Shown one piece after another: positions 27,959 through 37,108 of a stretch of DNA of 64,000 nucleotides. The stretch spans positions 1 through 64,000 of the forward strand of contig CALHLF010000018.1 in assembly GCA_938034905.1 (NCBI GenBank). Reading direction: 5' to 3'. The notes under the pieces are model-generated. The model was not told the origin of the DNA. It did no database searches and saw only the letters and a list, made by a program, of their open reading frames with translations. This stretch comes from an uncultured bacterium. GTDB taxonomy: Bacteria; Dictyoglomota; Dictyoglomia; Dictyoglomales; Dictyoglomaceae. Within the stretch, counting starts at the first letter, position 1; each line of letters starts with the position of its first letter. Both the position numbers and the translations under genes were made by a program.

Positions 27959-30439
27959 ATGAAAATTGTTATAATGGCAGGAGGAGAAGGAACAAGATTA
28001 AGACCTTTGACCTTAACCCGTCCTAAACCTATGATTTATGTTGTTGGAAAGCCTGTTATGGAACATATAGTGGAACTTCTAGCAAGACAGGGATTTAAGG
28101 ATCTCATTGTAACTCTTTATTATCTTCCTGAGATAATCCAAGAATATTTCGATGATGGTTCCCATTGGAATGTTAGAATTGAGTATTCTATCGAAGAAAC
28201 ACCCCTTGGAACTGCTGGAAGTGTAAAGTATGCTTTAAAGAATAAAGAAAAAGATAGAATTCTCGTTATAAGTGGCGATGCCTTAACAGACTTTGATCTA
28301 AATGAAGCCTTAGAATTTCATAAAGAAAAAAAGGCCTTAGCAACAATAATTCTAAAGTCGGTAGAAAATCCCTTGGAATATGGTGTTGTAATTACTAATG
28401 AAGAAGGAAGAATATTAAGGTTTCTTGAGAAGCCGGGATGGGGTGAAGTTTTTAGTGATAATGTAAATACAGGAATTTACATATTAGAACCTGAAGTTCT
28501 TGATTATATTCCTGATAACACTCCCTTTGATTTTAGTAAAGATCTTTTTCCTCTTTTATTAAGTAAAAATTCTCCCCTTTTTGGATATAAAGCTTCTGGC
28601 TATTGGTGCGATATAGGGGATCTAAATCAATTTTTACAGGCAAATTTTGATATTCTTTATAGAAAAGTAAATATAGAAATTCCTGGAAGGGAAATATTTC
28701 CTGGGATATTTGTAAAAGAAGGAACAGATATATCGCCTTCTTCTTATATTAGACCTCCTGTTTATATTGGAGAATTTACGAGAATAATAGGAAACACTCA
28801 AATTTTGGGACCGGTAGTCTTAGGAGACAACGTTTATGTGGATAATGATAGTAAAATTCAAAGAACAGTAATCTTTAACAATACTTATATAGGAAAAAGA
28901 ACCACTATTTTCTCTGCAATAATTGGAAATAGATGTAATCTTAAAGATTTTGTAAGAATTGAAGAAGGTAGTATAATCGGAGATAATACGATTCTGGGAA
29001 ATAAAGTATTTATTAATAACAATGTAAAGATTTGGCCTAATAAGATTGTTGAATCAGGAAGTATTGTTAATTCAAGTATAATTTGGGGGAGCCATTATAA
29101 AAGAACCATCTTTGGACAGAGGGGAGTCTCAGGATTAATCAATATTGAGATCACTCCAGAATGGGCAACAAAGATTGGAGCTGCTTTTGGAACTATTTTA
29201 CCCAAATTTTCCAATGTAGTAATGAGTAGAGATACTGATTCTTCCTGTAGAATGATTAAAAGAGCTTTACTTACGGGTATCCTTTCTACAGGGGTAAATG
29301 TTTTGGATGTCAGGACATTACCTATTCCTGTAGTAAAATATTCTGTTGGAAATCTATTTGCAAAAGCAGGGGTCCATGTAAGAATTTCCCCATTTGATAA
29401 AGAAAAGGTTCTTATTGAATTCTTTGATGATAAAGGGATTCCCCTTGATAAAGGAATTGAAAGAAAAATTGAAAACGTCTTATTTAGAGAAGATTTTAGA
29501 AGAACCTATGCTAAGGAAGTTGGAGAAATTAAATTTCCTCCTCATGTTATTGAATATTATATTATGGGATTACTAAGAAAAATTGACAAGGAATATATTA
29601 AACAACAAAATTTTAAAATAGTTGTAGACTATCAAGGAGGAAGTCTATCTCTTGTTCTATCTCCTATTCTTTCTCAGTTAGGAATTGAGACAGTATCTTT
29701 AAATTTATATGGAGAGGGATCCTTACATACCACTACAAATTCTTTGGAAACCTTAGGAAAAGTTGTCCAAAGCTTAGGAGCAGATTTGGGTGTTATTTTT
29801 ACTAATGATAGTGAGAATTTTTCCCTTTTAACCCCAAGAGGTAATTTTATTTCTAAAGATCTACTTATAGGAGTTTTATCTTGGTTAAATTATAGAAATT
29901 TTCCAGATAGCCAAATAGTTGTACCAGTAACAGTTTCTCATATTGTGGAGAAAATAGCGCGTTCAGAAGGAGGAAAAGTGTATAGATGTAAAACCTCTCC
30001 ATCAGATTTTATAAAAACCATGTTAAAAATTGATGCAAAATTTGGAGCTTCCGAGGATGGAACTATATATCCAGATTTTCAATTGTCCTTTGATGGTATT
30101 TTTTCTTTTATAAAAACCTTAGAACTTCTTGCAAAAACAAAATTAAGCTTAGATGATTTATTCCTGAGTTTACCTAATTTATATAAAGTAAAAAATACAG
30201 TAGAATGCTCCATAGAGAACAAGGGTAAAATTATGAGAAGAGTTATTGAAGAGAATATTGATAAATCTATTGATTATACTGATGGAATAAAGATATTTTT
30301 TGGAGAATCTTGGGTACTAATCCTTCCTCATCCCGAAGAACCTGCCTTTGAAATATATGCAGAAGCATCTTCATTGATGGAAGCTCAAGAACTCTCAAGA
30401 ATCTTCTCTGAAAGGATTAAAGAATTAAATAATACTTAG
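27959..30439 (+). CDS. sugar-1-phosphate nucleotidyltransferase fused to a degenerate phosphomannomutase
   Basis: The 826-residue protein has three parts. Residues 1-235 form a nucleotidyltransferase with MAGGEGTRLRPLTLTRPKPM, as in mannose-1-phosphate guanylyltransferase. Residues about 250-375 form left-handed beta-helix hexapeptide repeats. Residues about 380-826 match the phosphohexomutase fold. In the third part the phosphoserine loop (normally T-A-S-H-N-P) is replaced near residue 471 by GVHVRISPFDKEK, and the metal loop (normally D-G-D-x-D-R) near residue 615 by TNDSENF. The mutase is therefore probably inactive. Similar fusions are known. The nucleotide and sugar (GDP-mannose or another) are uncertain. 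Confidence 0.88.
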   Translation: MKIVIMAGGEGTRLRPLTLTRPKPMIYVVGKPVMEHIVELLARQGFKDLIVTLYYLPEIIQEYFDDGSHWNVRIEYSIEETPLGTAGSVKYALKNKEKDRILVISGDALTDFDLNEALEFHKEKKALATIILKSVENPLEYGVVITNEEGRILRFLEKPGWGEVFSDNVNTGIYILEPEVLDYIPDNTPFDFSKDLFPLLLSKNSPLFGYKASGYWCDIGDLNQFLQANFDILYRKVNIEIPGREIFPGIFVKEGTDISPSSYIRPPVYIGEFTRIIGNTQILGPVVLGDNVYVDNDSKIQRTVIFNNTYIGKRTTIFSAIIGNRCNLKDFVRIEEGSIIGDNTILGNKVFINNNVKIWPNKIVESGSIVNSSIIWGSHYKRTIFGQRGVSGLINIEITPEWATKIGAAFGTILPKFSNVVMSRDTDSSCRMIKRALLTGILSTGVNVLDVRTLPIPVVKYSVGNLFAKAGVHVRISPFDKEKVLIEFFDDKGIPLDKGIERKIENVLFREDFRRTYAKEVGEIKFPPHVIEYYIMGLLRKIDKEYIKQQNFKIVVDYQGGSLSLVLSPILSQLGIETVSLNLYGEGSLHTTTNSLETLGKVVQSLGADLGVIFTNDSENFSLLTPRGNFISKDLLIGVLSWLNYRNFPDSQIVVPVTVSHIVEKIARSEGGKVYRCKTSPSDFIKTMLKIDAKFGASEDGTIYPDFQLSFDGIFSFIKTLELLAKTKLSLDDLFLSLPNLYKVKNTVECSIENKGKIMRRVIEENIDKSIDYTDGIKIFFGESWVLILPHPEEPAFEIYAEASSLMEAQELSRIFSERIKELNNT

Positions 30440-30456
30440 TTTAAAATAATTTTAAC

Positions 30457-30484
30457 TTGACATACCTCTCTTCTTCTCTATTAT
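30457..30484 (+). promoter_or_regulatory. putative hppA promoter
   Basis: A perfect TTGACA at 30457-30462 is followed after 16 bases by TATTAT at 30479-30484. The predicted start is about 35 bases before the hppA ATG, whose ribosome binding site is GGAGG at 30513-30517. hppA therefore probably has its own promoter as well as any read-through. Confidence 0.55.
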
Positions 30485-30525
30485 TAATTAAAGGAAAAAA
30501 TTCTTAAAGAAATGGAGGTTAAAAG

Positions 30526-32517
30526 ATGCAAAATATTTTATGGATTGTACCCATTTCAGGAACTATTGGTTTAATCTTTGCATATTTTATAGCAAAGGGA
30601 ATTCTTAAAGAAGACGAAGGTCCTGAAGAAATAAGAAAAATCATGAAAGCAATCCAACAGGGAGCAGACGCATTTCTAAATCGAGAGGTTAAAACAGTAG
30701 CAATTTTTGTATTAGTTTTTGCAATTTTTATGGCATTAGTTCTTCAACCACTTCTTGGATTAGCCTTTCTCATTGGTGCAACTTTTTCTATGGCTTCTGG
30801 CTATATAGGAATGAAAATTGCAACTCGTGCCAATGGAAGAACTACTTATGCAGCAGCAAGATATGGTGCAGGAAAAGCTTTGGATCTTGCCTTCTCTGGT
30901 GGAGCAGTAATGGGAATGATTGAAGCAAGTCTTGGAATTTTTGGTTCCAGTTTAATTTATTTACTTTTAAGTGGATTTATGCCTGATCCTCGTCTTAAGT
31001 TAGAAGTTATAAGTGGATATGCATTAGGGGCAAGTTTTATTGCCTTATTCGCTCGTGTTGGTGGAGGAATTTATACAAAAGCAGCAGATGTGGGTGCAGA
31101 TCTTGTGGGAAAAGTTGAGGCAGGGATTCCAGAAGATGATCCAAGAAATCCAGCAGTAATAGCAGACAATGTGGGAGATAATGTAGGAGATATTGCTGGG
31201 ATGGGAGCAGATCTTTATGAATCTTATGTGGGAGCAATCCATGCAGCTGCAGTATTAGGATTTGCTTATGCAGAATTGAAAGGTTTAATTTATCCCTTTT
31301 TAGTAGCAACAATAGGTTTATTTTCCTCAATGATGGGAATAATCTATGTAAAAATTCTTGCTACAAGAAAGACCGCTGATCCTTCAAAGGCTTTAAGAGA
31401 TGGAACTTTATTAACTGCAGTTTTAACAGCTATTGGTACCTTTATTCTTTCTTATTATTATCTCAATAATCTTGGAACCTTCTGGGCTTCAGTTATAGGT
31501 CTCATTGCCGGAATTCTTATTGGACTAACCAGTGAATATTATACCTCTAAGAAACCCATTGAAGATATTGCATATGCAAGCACAACTGGATCTGCAACAA
31601 ATATTATATCTGGAATTGCTGTAGGAATGGAAAGTACTTTTATAACTGTTTTAGTATTAGCAATAGGAGTTGTATTAAGCTATGTAGCAGCTGGTCTTTG
31701 GGGAATCGCATTAGCTGGAGTTGGAATGTTAGCAACCCTTGGAATTAGCCTATCTGTTGACGCCTATGGTCCTGTTGCAGATAATGCCAGTGGAATTGCA
31801 GAAATGGCCCATCAAGGAGAAAAAGTAAGAGAAATAACAAGCTCCCTAGATGCCTATGGAAATACTACAGCAGCAATGGGAAAGGGATTTGCTATAGGTT
31901 CAGCAGCCCTCACTGCCCTTGCCCTTTTTGCAGCATATACAGAATGGGCAGAAATTCCTGGAATAAATGTTGTAAAAGCCGAGGTTATTGCAGGAGCCTT
32001 TATAGGAGCTATGCTTCCCTTTTTATTTGCCTCCTTAGCTCTTAGAGCAGTAGGAAATGCAGCAACAAAAATGGTAGAAGAAGTACGAAGACAATTTAGA
32101 GAAATTAAAGGATTGTTAGAAGGAAAGACAGATCCAGATTATGCAAGATGTGTCGATATTAGTACTTTAGGAGCATTAAGAGCTATGGTTCTTCCAAGTA
32201 TTATAATGATTGGTTCTCCTTTTATAATAGCTTTTATCTTAGGAAAAGAGGCCTTAGGGGGGATGCTTGTAGGGGCAACACTTTCTGGAGTTCTATTGGC
32301 AGTATTTATGGCAAATTCAGGGGGAGCATGGGATAATGCTAAAAAATTAATTGAGCATGGGAAATATGGGGGCAAAGGATCTGATGCTCATAAGTCAGCA
32401 GTTGTAGGAGATACAGTAGGAGATCCCTTTAAAGATACTGCAGGGCCATCAATAAACATTCTGATTAAACTTATGGCTGTAATCTCTTTAGTTTTCTTAC
32501 CAATTTTCTTTAAATAA
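30526..32517 (+). CDS. hppA: membrane-bound ion-translocating pyrophosphatase
   Basis: This integral membrane pyrophosphatase couples PPi hydrolysis to H+ or Na+ export. The 663-residue protein has about 15-16 membrane helices. The substrate site is visible as [20 protein letters not shown] (near residue 188, D-x7-K-x-E) and [20 protein letters not shown]. The C-terminal [19 protein letters not shown] is the third acidic motif. The [16 protein letters not shown] segment near residue 445 has Ala where K+-independent enzymes have Lys, so it should be K+-dependent. Whether it moves H+ or Na+ is not decided. A bidirectional terminator follows. Confidence 0.96.
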   Translation: MQNILWIVPISGTIGLIFAYFIAKGILKEDEGPEEIRKIMKAIQQGADAFLNREVKTVAIFVLVFAIFMALVLQPLLGLAFLIGATFSMASGYIGMKIATRANGRTTYAAARYGAGKALDLAFSGGAVMGMIEASLGIFGSSLIYLLLSGFMPDPRLKLEVISGYALGASFIALFARVGGGIYTKAADVGADLVGKVEAGIPEDDPRNPAVIADNVGDNVGDIAGMGADLYESYVGAIHAAAVLGFAYAELKGLIYPFLVATIGLFSSMMGIIYVKILATRKTADPSKALRDGTLLTAVLTAIGTFILSYYYLNNLGTFWASVIGLIAGILIGLTSEYYTSKKPIEDIAYASTTGSATNIISGIAVGMESTFITVLVLAIGVVLSYVAAGLWGIALAGVGMLATLGISLSVDAYGPVADNASGIAEMAHQGEKVREITSSLDAYGNTTAAMGKGFAIGSAALTALALFAAYTEWAEIPGINVVKAEVIAGAFIGAMLPFLFASLALRAVGNAATKMVEEVRRQFREIKGLLEGKTDPDYARCVDISTLGALRAMVLPSIIMIGSPFIIAFILGKEALGGMLVGATLSGVLLAVFMANSGGAWDNAKKLIEHGKYGGKGSDAHKSAVVGDTVGDPFKDTAGPSINILIKLMAVISLVFLPIFFK

Positions 32518-32521
32518 AAAT

Positions 32522-32551
32522 AAAAGGGGGAAGTTTTTTCTTCCCCCTTTT
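32522..32551. terminator. bidirectional intrinsic terminator between hppA and ileS
   Basis: AAAAGGGGGAAG (32522-32533) and CTTCCCCCTTTT (32540-32551) form a perfect 12-base-pair stem with a loop of six T. T-rich tracts follow on both strands, so it can end transcription of hppA (plus) and ileS (minus). It is the clearest intrinsic terminator in the window. Confidence 0.9.
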
Positions 32552-32564
32552 ATTTTTTCTTCTT

Positions 32565-35495
32565 CTAAATCTTTTTAAATCCTATAAAAAGTTCTTCTCC
32601 TGCTAAATTTATTTTTTTCTTAAATATCCCCTCGGGAATTTCTCCTTCATCTATGGATATTGCTAAAATTTCTTCTGCTAATTCCTTTTTATTACTCTCT
32701 ATTATATTTTTAATTCTCTCAGAACCTTGATAATATAATGTTATTCTATCAGTATAGTCTAATTTTGCTTCTTTTCTAAGCATCTGAATTTTATGCTCTA
32801 ATTCTCTCAAAATACCCCTCTCTAAAAGCTCATCGGTTAGATTAGTATCCAAAGCCAATTCAAAATTCTCGGTCTCGGTAAAGACTATTCCTTCCTTTTC
32901 CTTTTCAGGAATCTCTCCAAAAATGATCTTTTCAATATTTAGTTCCTTAGCTATGTACTCTTCATACCTTGCCAAATCCTTAGCATCCCTTCTAGGAGAG
33001 TTTACCCATAAAGTTAAAAGGGGTTGTCTTATCTTAATATTTACTTGATTTCTCAACATCCTTCCCAAAGTCACAATTTCTCTTATACTCTCCATATCTT
33101 CCTCTAATTTTTCATCTATTAATTTTTCTTCATATTTAGGATACATACAAAGATGAACACTAATAGGGGAAGATTCTTCTAAAGGTCTTATTATTTCTTG
33201 ATAAATTTTTTCCGTAGTGAAAGGAATAAAGGGGGCTAAAAGTTTTGTAAGCTCTTTTATAACAGTATAAACCACAGAATATGCGGACCATTTATCCTTA
33301 TCCTTTTCTGATTTCCAAAAGCGACCTCTATTTAACCTTATATACCAATTACTTAGGTCCTCTATAACAAAATTTTGAATCTCTCGTGCAGAAGTGGTCA
33401 CATTATAATTATCAAGTTCTTTTCTAACCTTTTTAATCAAAGAATTTAGACGAGAAATTATCCATCTGTCTAAGGAATCTTCTAATTCTTCCAAGAGAAT
33501 AAAATGTTCTTTTAAATTAAACCCATCAATCTCTCCGTAGATAGAAAAGAAAGAAACAGTATTCCATAAAGTTAAAAGAAACTTCTTTAAAGACTCATTT
33601 ACCCCATCAGGAGAAAATCTCAAGGGAATCCATGGAGGGCTTACAGAAAATATATACCAACGAAGGGCATCCGCTCCATATTTATTAAGAATAAGCCAAG
33701 GATCCACAACATTTCCTTTATGTTTACTCATTTTTTCTCCCTTTTCATCTAAAACCAGTTCTGTAACTAAAACATTCTTATATGCTGGCTCATCGGATAT
33801 TAAAGTGGATATAGCTAATAGACTATAGAACCATCCCCGAGTTTGATCTACAGCTTCGCATATAAAATCAGCAGGAAAAGATTCTTTAAACTCCTGTTCA
33901 TTTTCAAAGGGATAATGCCACTGAGCATAGGGCATAGCTCCTGAATCAAACCAACAATCTATAACTTCAGGAACTCTACGCATTAATCCTCCACATTTAG
34001 AGCATTTAAGGGTAATATTGTCAATATAAGGCTTATGAGGATCAAAGTCTTTGTCTTCTATTCCCAATTCTTTAAAGCTTCCCACACAATACTCATATCC
34101 ACATTCCTCACAGATCCAGATAGGTAAAGGAGTTCCCCAATATCTTTCCCTACTTAATGCCCAATCTATATTATTAGCAAGCCAATTTCCAAATCTCCCA
34201 TGTTTAAGGTATTCTGGATACCAATTAATCTTCTCATTATTTTTAATAAGCTTTTCCTTTACTTCGGTAGTTTTTATATACCAGGATGATCGAGCATAAT
34301 ATAATAGAGGGGAATCACACCTCCAACAGAAGGGATATGTATGTTTATAAACATCAACCTTGAAAAGTAAATTTCTATTTTTGAGATCTTCTATAATCAT
34401 TGGATCTGCCTTTTTCACAAAAAGACCTGCCCATGGCTTCACCTGGGAAATAAATTTCCCTGTTGGATCTACCCCCTGAATCAATGGTAAATTATATAGT
34501 TTTCCCACCTGAAAATCCTCTTCTCCAAAGGCAGGAGCTATATGGACAATTCCTGTTCCTTCTTCTAAACTTACAAACTCTCCTAAAACTACATAATAAG
34601 AAGGTTTATCAGGAGGAATAAATTCAAATAATGGTTTATATTTTTTACCCTCCAAATCTTTTCCAATATATCTTTCTACAATTTCATATTTCTCATCTCC
34701 AAATATATCCTTCACTTTCTCTTCTGCAAGAATAAAACAACTATTTTCATATCTCACTTTAACATATATTTCCTTTGGGTTTACCGCCAAAGCAGTATTA
34801 GAAATTAAGGTCCACGGAGTAGTAGTCCATGCTAAGAAGAATGTATCTTCCTCATCGTAGAGGGGGAATTTTACAAACACTGAAGGATCTTCTACTTCTT
34901 TATATCCCTGAGCTACCTCATGATCAGAAAGAGCAGTCTCGCATCTTGGACACCAAGGAACAATCTTATAACCTCTGTATAAAAGTCCCTTCTCCCATAT
35001 CTTCTTTATAATCCACCAAACAGATTCTATATATTCATTGCTAAGGGTTATATAAGGATTATCCATATCAATCCAGAAACCAATTCTTTCAGTAAAATTC
35101 CTCCACTCTTTTTCGTATCTAAAAACACTTTCTTTACAGGACTTATTAAAATTCTCTATTCCAAATTTTTCAATTTCTTGTTTACTATTTATTCCTAACT
35201 CCTTTTCCACCTCTAACTCCACAGGAAGTCCATGGGTATCCCATCCTGCTTTTCTTGGAACATAGTAACCACACATAGTCTTATATCGTGGAAAAAGGTC
35301 TTTGTAAATTCTTGGGAGAACATGTCCCGCATGGGGTTTTCCATTGGCAGTAGGAGGTCCCTCATAAAAACTAAATCTAGGATTGCCTTTTCTTTCCTCC
35401 ACTGACTTTTTAAAAATTTCTTCCTTTTTCCAAAACTGTAGTATCTCTTCCTCCATCTGAGGAAAGTTTATTAGCGATGGCAGTTTCTTCAACAA
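32565..35495 (-). CDS. ileS: isoleucyl-tRNA synthetase, type 2-like
   Basis: IleS charges tRNA-Ile. Motifs include the HIGH-type loop PPTANGKPHAGHVLPRIYKD, the editing-domain FLAWTTTPWTLISNTALAV, WFDSGAMPYAQWHYP, and KMSKHKGN. An internal CEECGYEYC and a CSKCGG could bind zinc. The C-terminal region (LGRMLRNQVNIKIRQPL) and overall pattern match the IleS2 branch shared with archaea and eukaryotes. I place the start at the TTG at 35495 (976 residues): GGAGGG lies five bases upstream and a promoter fits about 40 bases upstream. A longer frame from a TTG at 35522 lacks a ribosome binding site. No T-box leader fits in the short gap. Confidence 0.95.
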   Translation of the reverse strand: MLKKLPSLINFPQMEEEILQFWKKEEIFKKSVEERKGNPRFSFYEGPPTANGKPHAGHVLPRIYKDLFPRYKTMCGYYVPRKAGWDTHGLPVELEVEKELGINSKQEIEKFGIENFNKSCKESVFRYEKEWRNFTERIGFWIDMDNPYITLSNEYIESVWWIIKKIWEKGLLYRGYKIVPWCPRCETALSDHEVAQGYKEVEDPSVFVKFPLYDEEDTFFLAWTTTPWTLISNTALAVNPKEIYVKVRYENSCFILAEEKVKDIFGDEKYEIVERYIGKDLEGKKYKPLFEFIPPDKPSYYVVLGEFVSLEEGTGIVHIAPAFGEEDFQVGKLYNLPLIQGVDPTGKFISQVKPWAGLFVKKADPMIIEDLKNRNLLFKVDVYKHTYPFCWRCDSPLLYYARSSWYIKTTEVKEKLIKNNEKINWYPEYLKHGRFGNWLANNIDWALSRERYWGTPLPIWICEECGYEYCVGSFKELGIEDKDFDPHKPYIDNITLKCSKCGGLMRRVPEVIDCWFDSGAMPYAQWHYPFENEQEFKESFPADFICEAVDQTRGWFYSLLAISTLISDEPAYKNVLVTELVLDEKGEKMSKHKGNVVDPWLILNKYGADALRWYIFSVSPPWIPLRFSPDGVNESLKKFLLTLWNTVSFFSIYGEIDGFNLKEHFILLEELEDSLDRWIISRLNSLIKKVRKELDNYNVTTSAREIQNFVIEDLSNWYIRLNRGRFWKSEKDKDKWSAYSVVYTVIKELTKLLAPFIPFTTEKIYQEIIRPLEESSPISVHLCMYPKYEEKLIDEKLEEDMESIREIVTLGRMLRNQVNIKIRQPLLTLWVNSPRRDAKDLARYEEYIAKELNIEKIIFGEIPEKEKEGIVFTETENFELALDTNLTDELLERGILRELEHKIQMLRKEAKLDYTDRITLYYQGSERIKNIIESNKKELAEEILAISIDEGEIPEGIFKKKINLAGEELFIGFKKI

Positions 35496-35540
35496 ATTAT
35501 CCCTCCTCTCAAAATATTTCAACTTCTATATTGCTTGATT

Positions 35541-35568
35541 AGTATATTATACCTATACAAGGTGTCAA
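35541..35568 (-). promoter_or_regulatory. putative ileS promoter
   Basis: On the minus strand a perfect TTGACA (35563-35568) is followed after 16 bases by TATACT (35541-35546). The predicted start near 35534 leaves a leader of about 40 bases to the TTG at 35495, with its ribosome binding site inside. The promoter overlaps that of the divergent gene at 35593. Confidence 0.6.
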
Positions 35569-35583
35569 GATAAAGGTTATAAT
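35554..35583 (+). promoter_or_regulatory. putative promoter of the envelope operon, adjacent to the start codon
   Basis: TATACA (35554-35559) and a perfect TATAAT (35578-35583) have an 18-base spacer. The -10 box ends nine bases before the ATG at 35593, so the transcript should be leaderless or nearly so. No ribosome binding site is present. The -35 lies inside the ileS promoter spacer, so RNA polymerase cannot occupy both at once. Confidence 0.45.
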
Positions 35584-35592
35584 TTAAACGAA

Positions 35593-37104
35593 ATGAGAAA
35601 GTTACTATTATTTATTTTTATATTTTTAATAATATTCTCTTCCAGAAGTTTGGGAGAGGTGGAGGTAAGAAGTGTCTTAGGAATCTCTGGAGAATGGAAA
35701 ATAAATAGATGGTGTCCATTATTTATACATTTTAAAAATCTTGGTGGAAAAGTAAAAGTAGATTTGGAGATATTATTTACTCAAGGACTGAGATTTGCAG
35801 GCAATTCAAAAACAATATACAAACAGACTCTTGAAATACCATCTCTTTCTACAAGAACCATAGAGATTCTTCTACCTCCTATTGATTTTAGATATCCTAT
35901 AGAAATAAAAGCAATATCAAAGGAGGCTAATTTAGATTATATTGAGAAGATAGAATTCAACATAGAAAAGGTTATTTTACCATTAGTTTTTATTCTTGGA
36001 GAGAAAAAAGATCTTCCATTTTCTTTTTCCCCAAAAACAAGAATTATTAATATAATAAATGAAAAACTCCTTCCTATAAATTATAAATCCTATGACTCAG
36101 CAGACTATATTTTTATAGACTATAACTTTTGGCAAACTTTAAGTCCAAGTAAGAAAAATGCCTTAAGACTATTTAGAATTTTTGAAAGAAGGGTATTCTT
36201 TTTTGAAGAGATTAAAAATCTTCCTAAAAATCTTAATTTGATATCCTCAAAGATTCAGTTTTTTCCTCCAACATTTTTAGAATCTCCTGATCTTTATTTA
36301 ATAGATATGCAGAGCTTTTCTTATCCTAACAGACTGCAGATCTTAATTTTTCTTAGTTTTTATTCTTTTTCTTTATATTTATTAAAAAGACTAATAAAAA
36401 GCTTTAAATATTTAATCCTATCTTTATTCTTATCCCTTTCCTTTTTTATAATCCTTTCCTTTTTAATAGGTTTTAAATTTAAACAAGACTCATTAATTGT
36501 AGGAGAAAAAGGAATAGTATATCTTTCACCGGAGAAGGAAATTGCTGAAATATACTCCCATCTTATATTTTTTTCTCCATATAAAAGAGATCTAGTGTTT
36601 TCAATACAACCCAACATACTGCAAATTTATCAACCCTTTTATCAACCCAAACGAAATATTGGACCACTAAAAATTGAAGAAAAAAAGGGAGTTCTATCTT
36701 TAGAAAAGAATAAAATAAGTTATCTCGAAGCATTGTCTCTCGTACTCCTCCCTATAAGGGTTTCCTATGAGAATAAAGATTTTATAAAAATCCGAGTAGA
36801 AAATAACTCTGAATATAATATTGAAAATCTTATTTTTACTTTTGAAAATAGAGATTTTTATCTTGGAGATTTAAAAAAGGGAGAAACTAAAACATGGAAT
36901 GTTAATCTTAAAAATTTAGAAAAGGAAAGCTCCTTTTCTTCTGTAATTTCTAAATGGAAAATTAAAAATGGTATAATTAAAGAGGAAGAAATTTTTATTT
37001 GGGGAAAAATAAAAGAGTCTTTAATAAAATTAGATATTGAGAAGACCAAATATAATATTAGAGCGGAAAATATAATAATTTTACCCCTCCTCAGAGGGGG
37101 ATAG
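35593..37104 (+). CDS. unrecognised exported/membrane protein, first gene of MoxR-vWA operon
   Basis: I do not recognise a family. The 503-residue protein has a signal peptide (about residues 1-21, ending RSLGE). A beta-rich extracytoplasmic region of about 225 residues follows, starting with EVRSVLGISGEWKINRW. Two membrane helices lie near 249-266 and 273-294. The C-terminal region of about 200 residues has a second beta-sandwich-like stretch (IRVENNSEYNIENLIFTFEN). The ends of both halves look like immunoglobulin- or BatD-like adhesion folds. It heads an operon with MoxR, DUF58 and vWA proteins, so a role in the cell envelope is likely. Transcription appears leaderless. Confidence 0.7.
   Translation: MRKLLLFIFIFLIIFSSRSLGEVEVRSVLGISGEWKINRWCPLFIHFKNLGGKVKVDLEILFTQGLRFAGNSKTIYKQTLEIPSLSTRTIEILLPPIDFRYPIEIKAISKEANLDYIEKIEFNIEKVILPLVFILGEKKDLPFSFSPKTRIINIINEKLLPINYKSYDSADYIFIDYNFWQTLSPSKKNALRLFRIFERRVFFFEEIKNLPKNLNLISSKIQFFPPTFLESPDLYLIDMQSFSYPNRLQILIFLSFYSFSLYLLKRLIKSFKYLILSLFLSLSFFIILSFLIGFKFKQDSLIVGEKGIVYLSPEKEIAEIYSHLIFFSPYKRDLVFSIQPNILQIYQPFYQPKRNIGPLKIEEKKGVLSLEKNKISYLEALSLVLLPIRVSYENKDFIKIRVENNSEYNIENLIFTFENRDFYLGDLKKGETKTWNVNLKNLEKESSFSSVISKWKIKNGIIKEEEIFIWGKIKESLIKLDIEKTKYNIRAENIIILPLLRGG
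37084..37099 (+). other. inverted repeat that could mask the ribosome binding site of the permease-like gene
   Basis: CCCCTC (37084-37089) and GAGGGG (37094-37099) can pair around a CTCA loop. The right arm is the likely ribosome binding site of the gene starting at 37109. The hairpin lies in the last codons of the upstream gene, so translating ribosomes would open it. Confidence 0.35.
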
Positions 37105-37108
37105 ATTA

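Noticed and set aside
35523-35592. Possible T-box leader for ileS, or another riboswitch.
   Set aside because: The gap is only about 70 bases (about 97 from the TTG at 35495), too short, and no specifier loop or T-box terminator pattern is seen.
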